From an uncultured Bacteroidales bacterium (GTDB lineage: Bacteria > Bacteroidota > Bacteroidia > Bacteroidales > Marinilabiliaceae), in the NCBI GenBank assembly GCA_934717675.1, contig CAKUYZ010000052.1, positions 1-12,495 of the forward strand: a stretch of DNA of 12,495 bases, read 5' to 3'. Of the stretch, positions 6,237 through 12,495 are shown piece after piece. Positions within the stretch are counted from its first letter, which is position 1. The number at the start of each line of letters is the position of its first letter. Under the pieces are notes generated by a model, which was not told the DNA's origin, made no database searches, and saw only the letters and a list, made by a program, of their open reading frames with translations. The position numbers and the translations under genes are program-made.

Positions 6237-8696
6237 ATGAACGTATCATACAACTGGCTGAAACGCTACATCAACGTCTCTCTGACGCCAGAGCAGCTTT
6301 CTGCGCTCCTCACATCCATTGGTCTGGAGGTGGACGGCATGGAGCAGACGCAGAGCATCCGCGGAGGCCTCGAAGGCCTCGTGGTGGGTAAGGTTCTCAC
6401 CTGCGAGGCGCATCCCAACTCCGACCACCTGCACGTCACCAAGGTAGACGTGGGCGAGGCCGAGCCTCTCGACATTGTGTGCGGCGCGGCAAACGTGGCC
6501 GCTGGCCAGAAAGTGATAGTGGCCACCGTCGGCACCGTTCTCTACGATGGCGACCAGAGCTTCACCATAAAGCCATCGAAGCTTCGTGGCGTGCCATCTA
6601 ATGGCATGATTTGCGCTGAGGATGAGATTGGCGTGGGGCATGACCACAGCGGCATCATAGTCCTTCCGGACAGTGTGCCCGTGGGAACTCTGGCCAAGGA
6701 TTACTACAACGTGGAGTCAGACACCTGCTTCGAGGTGGACATCACGCCCAATCGCGCCGATGCCGCCTCACACTACGGTGTGGCGAGAGATGTCTATGCC
6801 GCGCTCAGCGTGGAGCATCCCGGCGTCACGCTGACCAAGCCCTCTGTGGCAGATTTTAAGGTGGACGAGGCCGGGACAGGCATTGCCGTGGATGTCCAGA
6901 ACGCCAAGGCTTGCCCGCGATACAGTGGCATACTGATTGACGGCGTGACCGTCAAAGAGTCGCCAGAGTGGCTGCAGAAGTCGCTCAAGGCCATAGGGCT
7001 GAACCCCATCAACAACGTGGTGGACGTCTCCAACTACATCTTGTTCGGCGTGGGGCAGCCGCTCCATACTTTCGACGCCGACAAGATAGTCGGTGGCAAG
7101 ATTGTGGTTCGCAATTGCGAGGAGGGCACGCCTTTCGTGACCCTCGATGGTGTGGAGCGCAAGCTCAGTGCCGACGACCTTATGATTTGCGATGCCGAGA
7201 AGCCAATGTGCATAGCCGGCGTCTTTGGCGGCAAGGACAGCGGAATCAGCGACGGCACCCGCCGCGTCTTCATTGAGAGCGCGTGGTTCAACCCCGTCTC
7301 CATCCGCAAGACGGCGCGCCGTCACCAGCTCAGCACCGACGCCAGCTTCCGCTACGAGCGCGGCACGGATCCCGACAACGTCATCTACGCCCTCAAACGG
7401 GCTGCCATGCTCATCAAGGAGGTGGCTGGCGGACGCGTTGTCTCCGACATTGTGGACATATATCCAGAGCCTGTCAAGCCCTTCGACGTCAAGATAAGCC
7501 GCAAGAGGTGCTTTGGCCTCATTGGCAAGGAGATTCCCGAGCCTACGCTCCAGACCATCCTCAAATCTCTTGAGATGCAGGTGGTTGCTGACAATGGCGA
7601 CGAGATGGAGTTGCGCGTGCCGCGCTACCGTGTCGATGTCACCCGCGAGGCCGACGTGGTGGAGGATTTGCTGCGCATCTATGGATACGACAAGATTGAG
7701 CTGCCCGGAGACAACCACACCACAGTGGTCTACGCCAATAAGCCTGACCGCACGAAGGTCATGAACATCATTGGAGACATGTTGGCAAGCCGCGGTTTCA
7801 CCGAGATAATGAACAACACTCTCACCAAGGCCGCCTATTCAGACATCTTGCCGCAGAGCTGCCCTGCCGAGGCCAACGTCATGCTGGCCAACCCGCTCAG
7901 CTCCGACCTCAACGCCTTGCGGCAGTCGCTCGTCTTTGGCGCCTTGGAGGTGGCGCGGCTCAACCGCAACCACCGCAACGCCAACCTCAAGCTCTTTGAG
8001 ATGGGCAACGTGCAGTCTTTCAAGCCAGGGGCTGATAAGGCGGAGTACAAGAACTACTCCGAGAGTTATCACCTCTCGCTGCTCATGACGGGGCTTAAAT
8101 CTGAGGCCAGCTGGAACAACAAGCCGCAAGAGGTCTCTTTCTTCGACCTCAAGACCGAGGTGAACAACGTCATAGCCCGCCTGGGGCTCAACACGCAGGC
8201 CATCACTGAGGAGCCGCTCTCTGACGACCTCTTCGCCGAGGGGCTGGCCTTGAAAGTGGAGAAGACCAAGACGCTCGTGAAATATGGCATGGTGAGTGGT
8301 GCGGTCCTCGCCAAGTTCGACATTGACGCGCCCGTGTTCTTCGCCGAGTTCGATGTGCCGACGCTCATAGCCAAGAGCGCGCAGCAGAACAAGGTGCACT
8401 ACACGCCACTGCCCAAATATCCGGCCGTGAAGCGCGACTTGGCGCTCCTTGTGGACGCCGACGTCACCTTTGCGCAGATCTGTCAGCTCGCCCATAGGGT
8501 CGAGAAGAAGATTCTCAAGAGCGTTTCGCTCTTCGACGTCTACCAGGGTAAGAACCTGCCCGACGGCAAGAAGTCTTATGCAGTAAGCTTTGTCTTGCGC
8601 GATGACGAGAAGACGCTTGCCGACAAGCAGATTGAGAAAGTTATGGGTCAACTCACCAGCACTTTCGCCCGCGAGTTGGGGGCTGAGCTTCGATAG
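6237..8696 (+). CDS. pheT: Phenylalanine--tRNA ligase beta subunit
   Basis: PheT pairs with PheS as an (alpha beta)2 enzyme that charges tRNA-Phe; the beta subunit binds tRNA and edits mischarged tyrosine. The 819 residues have the full bacterial domain order. The EMAP/Trbp111-like tRNA-binding domain is at about 40-150 (LVVGKVLTCEAHPNSDHLHV). The B3/B4 editing domain is at about 210-400, and the B5 domain at about 411-485 includes RYRVDVTREADVVEDLLRIY. A catalytic-like core lies at about 495-700. The C-terminal FDX-ACB anticodon-binding domain is at about 720-819 (PLPKYPAVKRDLALLVD). The partner pheS is not adjacent in this window. The A/T-rich 43-base leader shows no T-box or attenuator. 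A strong terminator follows at 8756-8814. Confidence 0.98.
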   Translation: MNVSYNWLKRYINVSLTPEQLSALLTSIGLEVDGMEQTQSIRGGLEGLVVGKVLTCEAHPNSDHLHVTKVDVGEAEPLDIVCGAANVAAGQKVIVATVGTVLYDGDQSFTIKPSKLRGVPSNGMICAEDEIGVGHDHSGIIVLPDSVPVGTLAKDYYNVESDTCFEVDITPNRADAASHYGVARDVYAALSVEHPGVTLTKPSVADFKVDEAGTGIAVDVQNAKACPRYSGILIDGVTVKESPEWLQKSLKAIGLNPINNVVDVSNYILFGVGQPLHTFDADKIVGGKIVVRNCEEGTPFVTLDGVERKLSADDLMICDAEKPMCIAGVFGGKDSGISDGTRRVFIESAWFNPVSIRKTARRHQLSTDASFRYERGTDPDNVIYALKRAAMLIKEVAGGRVVSDIVDIYPEPVKPFDVKISRKRCFGLIGKEIPEPTLQTILKSLEMQVVADNGDEMELRVPRYRVDVTREADVVEDLLRIYGYDKIELPGDNHTTVVYANKPDRTKVMNIIGDMLASRGFTEIMNNTLTKAAYSDILPQSCPAEANVMLANPLSSDLNALRQSLVFGALEVARLNRNHRNANLKLFEMGNVQSFKPGADKAEYKNYSESYHLSLLMTGLKSEASWNNKPQEVSFFDLKTEVNNVIARLGLNTQAITEEPLSDDLFAEGLALKVEKTKTLVKYGMVSGAVLAKFDIDAPVFFAEFDVPTLIAKSAQQNKVHYTPLPKYPAVKRDLALLVDADVTFAQICQLAHRVEKKILKSVSLFDVYQGKNLPDGKKSYAVSFVLRDDEKTLADKQIEKVMGQLTSTFARELGAELR

Positions 8697-8755
8697 GTTG
8701 GTTGAGTAGGGCGGCGTTGCCGCACGGCTCTCCAACGCGCGAGGCATAAAGACTG

Positions 8756-8814
8756 GCCGCCGCGTCCCGTCTCGCAAGATTATAGTTGTGAGGCGAGGCG
8801 CGGCGGCTTTTTTT
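8756..8814 (+). terminator. Rho-independent terminator of pheT
   Basis: A long hairpin: GCCGCCGCG (8756-8764) pairs with CGCGGCGGC (8799-8807). This is extended by an inner stem CGTCTCGC/GTGAGGCG containing two G-T wobbles, around an A/T-rich loop, and is followed directly by seven T residues (8808-8814). It ends the unit containing pheT, 60 bases after the stop codon. Confidence 0.92.
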
Positions 8815-8835
8815 GTCATCAAAAAGCTTTTTATC

Positions 8836-9666
8836 ATGCCGCAAGACAGCATTAATCAGCAGAAAAGAGACAAGAGGGAGTGGACGGTGATGAACCTCTT
8901 CATCCAGAGTTATAACTCGTTCCCAATAGGGGAGGTGGAGAAGAGCGAGTGCCCCGACTTCATTGTCTCCACAAAGTCAGCAAACGGCAAGAAAAAACGT
9001 GTGGGCATTGAGTTGACCGAGCTAAAGTATGAGCGCAACGACCAGAAATTCAACATGAGGGCCCCCGAGGACTTCTTGAGCGGGATTATGGACGAGGCGC
9101 AAGAGTTTTTCGCCCGCCGGTATGATATGGTGCTGAACGTAGACGTGCATTTCTCCGACAGCATATCACCACTCATCCTCGCGCCGCAAGAAGATGGCGA
9201 GGCGCGCCTCTTGCGCACGGCCTTGGCCGAGACCATCGCGCGCATTGTCATTGAGAACTTGCCCGAGTCGACCGGCAAAAGCTATCTGGTGGACAGGAAA
9301 TATAAATATGGCGACCTGAACCTGCCGCAGCACATAGCCTCCATGACCATCACCAACGTCACGGGGCGGCAGGAGGAGCCGCTGTGGTATGCCAGCATCT
9401 CCACTCACGTCAAGCCCTTGTCGGTAGACAGCGTGTCACAGCGAATCAAGGATAAAGACGAGAAAATGTCCCACTATGACCAGACGTGCGACGAGCTTTG
9501 GCTCATCATAATACAAAACAGCTTCCTGATGTCCGAGGCCTATGACCCGTTGGCCGCGCGCCATGCGCTAGAACATCGATACCGCACTCGTTTCAATAAG
9601 GTGTTTGTCTTTGAGCGCAGCCAAGCCAAGGTGCGTCAGCTCAACATAATACGTAAGATAAGATGA
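8836..9666 (+). CDS. Uncharacterised protein with possible PD-(D/E)XK nuclease-like motif
   Basis: I do not recognise the family. The start chosen is the ATG at 8836 (276 residues). An in-frame GTG at 8788 lies inside the pheT terminator hairpin and would add a non-conserved-looking tail. The N-terminus is a charged helix (about 6-25). Next come P40-D41 and, 20 residues further, E62-L63-K64 within KRVGIELTELKY, with strand-like sequence on either side. This spacing resembles the PD...(D/E)XK core of restriction-endonuclease-fold nucleases. The C-terminal part has alternating hydrophobic strands (ELWLIIIQ, KVFVFE) common in that fold. There is no signal peptide or membrane segment, so it is probably cytoplasmic. 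The stop overlaps the start of the metallophosphoesterase by 4 bases, implying coupled translation. The CDS call is firm; the nuclease idea is inference only. Confidence 0.8.
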   Translation: MPQDSINQQKRDKREWTVMNLFIQSYNSFPIGEVEKSECPDFIVSTKSANGKKKRVGIELTELKYERNDQKFNMRAPEDFLSGIMDEAQEFFARRYDMVLNVDVHFSDSISPLILAPQEDGEARLLRTALAETIARIVIENLPESTGKSYLVDRKYKYGDLNLPQHIASMTITNVTGRQEEPLWYASISTHVKPLSVDSVSQRIKDKDEKMSHYDQTCDELWLIIIQNSFLMSEAYDPLAARHALEHRYRTRFNKVFVFERSQAKVRQLNIIRKIR

Positions 9667-10208
9667 AGATTGTCTTTGTCTCCGACATCCACGGCTCCAC
9701 CGCAGGCCTAGCCCGCGCGCTCAGTTTCTATGACAGTGTGGAGGCCGACCTCCTGTGCCTGGGGGGCGACATAATAAACTATGGCCCGCGCAACGGATTG
9801 CCAGAAAGCCTAGACCCTGCCGCCGTGGCCGACCTCCTCAACGCTCGGAAGCGCAAAATCGTGGCCGTACGTGGCAATTGCGACTCCGAGGTGGATCAGA
9901 TGCTGCTCCAGTTCCCCGCCTTGCCGGACTATGCCGTGGTGGCCGACGGCTCCCGGCGTTTTTTCCTGACCCACGGGCATAAGTTCCTGGCGGGCGGCGC
10001 GGCTCCATGGCTTGAGGCCGACGTGGTGGTGAGCGGGCATACGCACCTGTGGGAGCTGCGCCGCGACGAGAGAGGCATCGTGTGGCTCAACACGGGCTCC
10101 GTGACATTCCCCAAGCAGGGGCGCATGCCAACGTTTGGCTATTATGACGGCTCGTCTCTCGCCATCGTGGGGCTTGATGGCCAGTCGTTGGCGCAGATGC
10201 GGCTCTGA
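9663..10208 (+). CDS. YfcE/MJ0936-type metallophosphoesterase
   Basis: This is a small calcineurin-like phosphodiesterase that binds two divalent metals. Characterised relatives hydrolyse model phosphodiesters, but their natural substrates are mostly unsettled. The 181 residues show all five metal/active-site blocks: SDIHG (D8, H10), GGDIINYGP (D36), RGNCDSE (N72), THGHK (H104, H106) and SGHTHLW (H126, H128). The C-terminal NTGSVTFPKQGRMPTFGYYD is typical of YfcE-like members. The ATG overlaps the upstream stop codon as ATGA (9663-9666), so it is probably translated with the preceding uncharacterised protein. An active enzyme is expected. The symbol yfcE is a likely equivalent but orthology was not tested, so none is given. 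Confidence 0.93.
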   Translation: MKIVFVSDIHGSTAGLARALSFYDSVEADLLCLGGDIINYGPRNGLPESLDPAAVADLLNARKRKIVAVRGNCDSEVDQMLLQFPALPDYAVVADGSRRFFLTHGHKFLAGGAAPWLEADVVVSGHTHLWELRRDERGIVWLNTGSVTFPKQGRMPTFGYYDGSSLAIVGLDGQSLAQMRL

Positions 10209-10212
10209 CGTA

Positions 10213-10245
10213 GCCGTTTGGGACATTTTGACATAGCCAAGCGGC
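10213..10245 (+). other. Intergenic hairpin downstream of the phosphoesterase gene
   Basis: GCCGTTTGG (10213-10221) pairs with CCAAGCGGC (10237-10245), giving 9 pairs with one G-U in RNA around a 15-base loop, beginning 5 bases after the stop codon. No T tract follows, so it is not a classical intrinsic terminator. It could stabilise the 3' end of the transcript or assist factor-dependent termination. Confidence 0.4.
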
Positions 10246-10295
10246 CAGCCCCCTCTGACAATATGGCAAAGACGAGGACTCGAATGAAAAAAGTC

Positions 10296-10325
10296 TGCCA
10301 AAAAATCATCTTTGGCCTTTTGGCA
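10296..10325 (+). other. Alternative hairpin region upstream of dnaK
   Basis: TGCCAAAA (10296-10303) can pair perfectly with TTTTGGCA (10318-10325). The same left arm can instead pair through GCCAAA with TTTGGC at 10311-10316. The two structures exclude each other. The region lies 90-120 bases before the dnaK start, in the 207-base gap that must hold the dnaK promoter. I found no CIRCE element and no convincing match to the Bacteroidota TTTG/TAnnTTTG promoter pattern here. Confidence 0.3.
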
Positions 10326-10374
10326 CACCATTTGAAAAAGAGTGTGTGTCCGACCCCGAAAGAGGGCGGGCAAG

Positions 10375-10415
10375 AGATTAATAACTGAAACATAAAATAT
10401 TAAAATACTACTACA
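10375..10415 (+). promoter_or_regulatory. A/T-rich translation leader of dnaK without Shine-Dalgarno
   Basis: The 41 bases before the dnaK ATG are almost entirely A and T with scattered C, in sharp contrast to the G+C-rich genes around them, and contain no purine-rich ribosome-binding motif. Such unstructured A-rich leaders are typical of highly expressed Bacteroidota genes, where initiation does not rely on the anti-Shine-Dalgarno pairing. Confidence 0.5.
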
Positions 10416-12332
<1,917 letters not shown>

Positions 12333-12362
12333 GCCCAGGCGGTATAAAAAAGCCCATAAAGC

Positions 12363-12405
12363 AAAGCGGGTTGCGACTCATTGAGTCGCAACCCGCTTTT
12401 TTTTT
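12363..12405 (+). terminator. Strong Rho-independent terminator of dnaK
   Basis: A perfect 17-pair stem, AAAGCGGGTTGCGACTC (12363-12379) with GAGTCGCAACCCGCTTT (12383-12399), closes a 3-base loop and runs into nine T residues (12397-12405). It lies 30 bases after the dnaK stop. The flanking A residues on the left give only weak capacity for termination in the reverse direction. Confidence 0.97.
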
Positions 12406-12495
12406 AGGGGGCTAACTAGTGGCGGATAGGAGGTTGTATTAGTTTTAGGGAAAGCCAACCTTTGTCTGAAACGTTATTACTCCTCGGCATTAAGA

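Noticed and set aside
6768..7718. 316-codon minus-strand frame opposite pheT
   Set aside because: It lies wholly inside pheT, mirrors its codons and has no domain signature.
8788..8835. Earlier GTG start extending the unknown protein by 16 residues
   Set aside because: It lies inside the pheT terminator stem and the added residues are translated from the hairpin and T tract; the ATG at 8836 is more plausible.
7839..8852. 337-codon minus-strand frame opposite the pheT 3' end
   Set aside because: It runs through the pheT terminator and has no domain signature; it is a shadow of the G+C-rich codon pattern.
12406..12495. Possible start of a further gene or promoter after the dnaK terminator
   Set aside because: The 90 bases hold no convincing start, promoter or RNA; there is only a weak AGGTTG/CAACCT pairing with a long loop.

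Overview
The window is a densely packed, G+C-rich stretch of bacterial chromosome with every convincing gene on the + strand. Protein style (DnaK, Ffh, FolD, PheT) and translation signals point to Bacteroidota, most likely Bacteroidales. Start codons are preceded by A/T-rich leaders with no clear Shine-Dalgarno sequence, as is usual in that phylum. The genus cannot be fixed by reading alone. Most of the window is core genome; no IS, phage, CRISPR, tRNA or rRNA was seen.

Layout. (1) 1-463: C-terminal part of an RluA-family pseudouridine synthase cut by the window edge. (2) 532-2775: ffh (SRP54 GTPase) and folD (one-carbon folate enzyme), 30 bases apart. (3) 2824-5298: a signalling cluster of a small three-helix membrane histidine kinase (HisKA_3/NarL class), a LuxR/NarL-type response regulator, a free-standing histidine phosphotransfer (HPt) protein and a STAS-domain anti-sigma-factor antagonist. 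(4) 5369-6193: a short-chain dehydrogenase-like protein with a substituted active site. (5) 6237-8696: pheT, closed by a strong hairpin terminator. (6) 8836-10208: a two-gene unit, an unrecognised protein with a possible PD-(D/E)XK motif overlapping by 4 bases a YfcE/MJ0936-type metallophosphoesterase. (7) 10416-12332: dnaK, alone, closed by a very strong terminator.

How the genes may work together. The kinase and regulator are a textbook pair. The HPt starts 5 bases after the regulator and the STAS gene follows 78 bases later, which suggests that a phosphorelay and a partner-switch branch could be linked. The hybrid kinase, anti-sigma kinase and PP2C phosphatase such a link would need are not in the window. 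The 8836-10208 pair looks translationally coupled, but its role is unknown. Nothing here is a clear new defence or mobile system. The most worthwhile leads are the HPt/STAS cluster, the SDR with two altered catalytic residues, and the nuclease-like/phosphoesterase pair.
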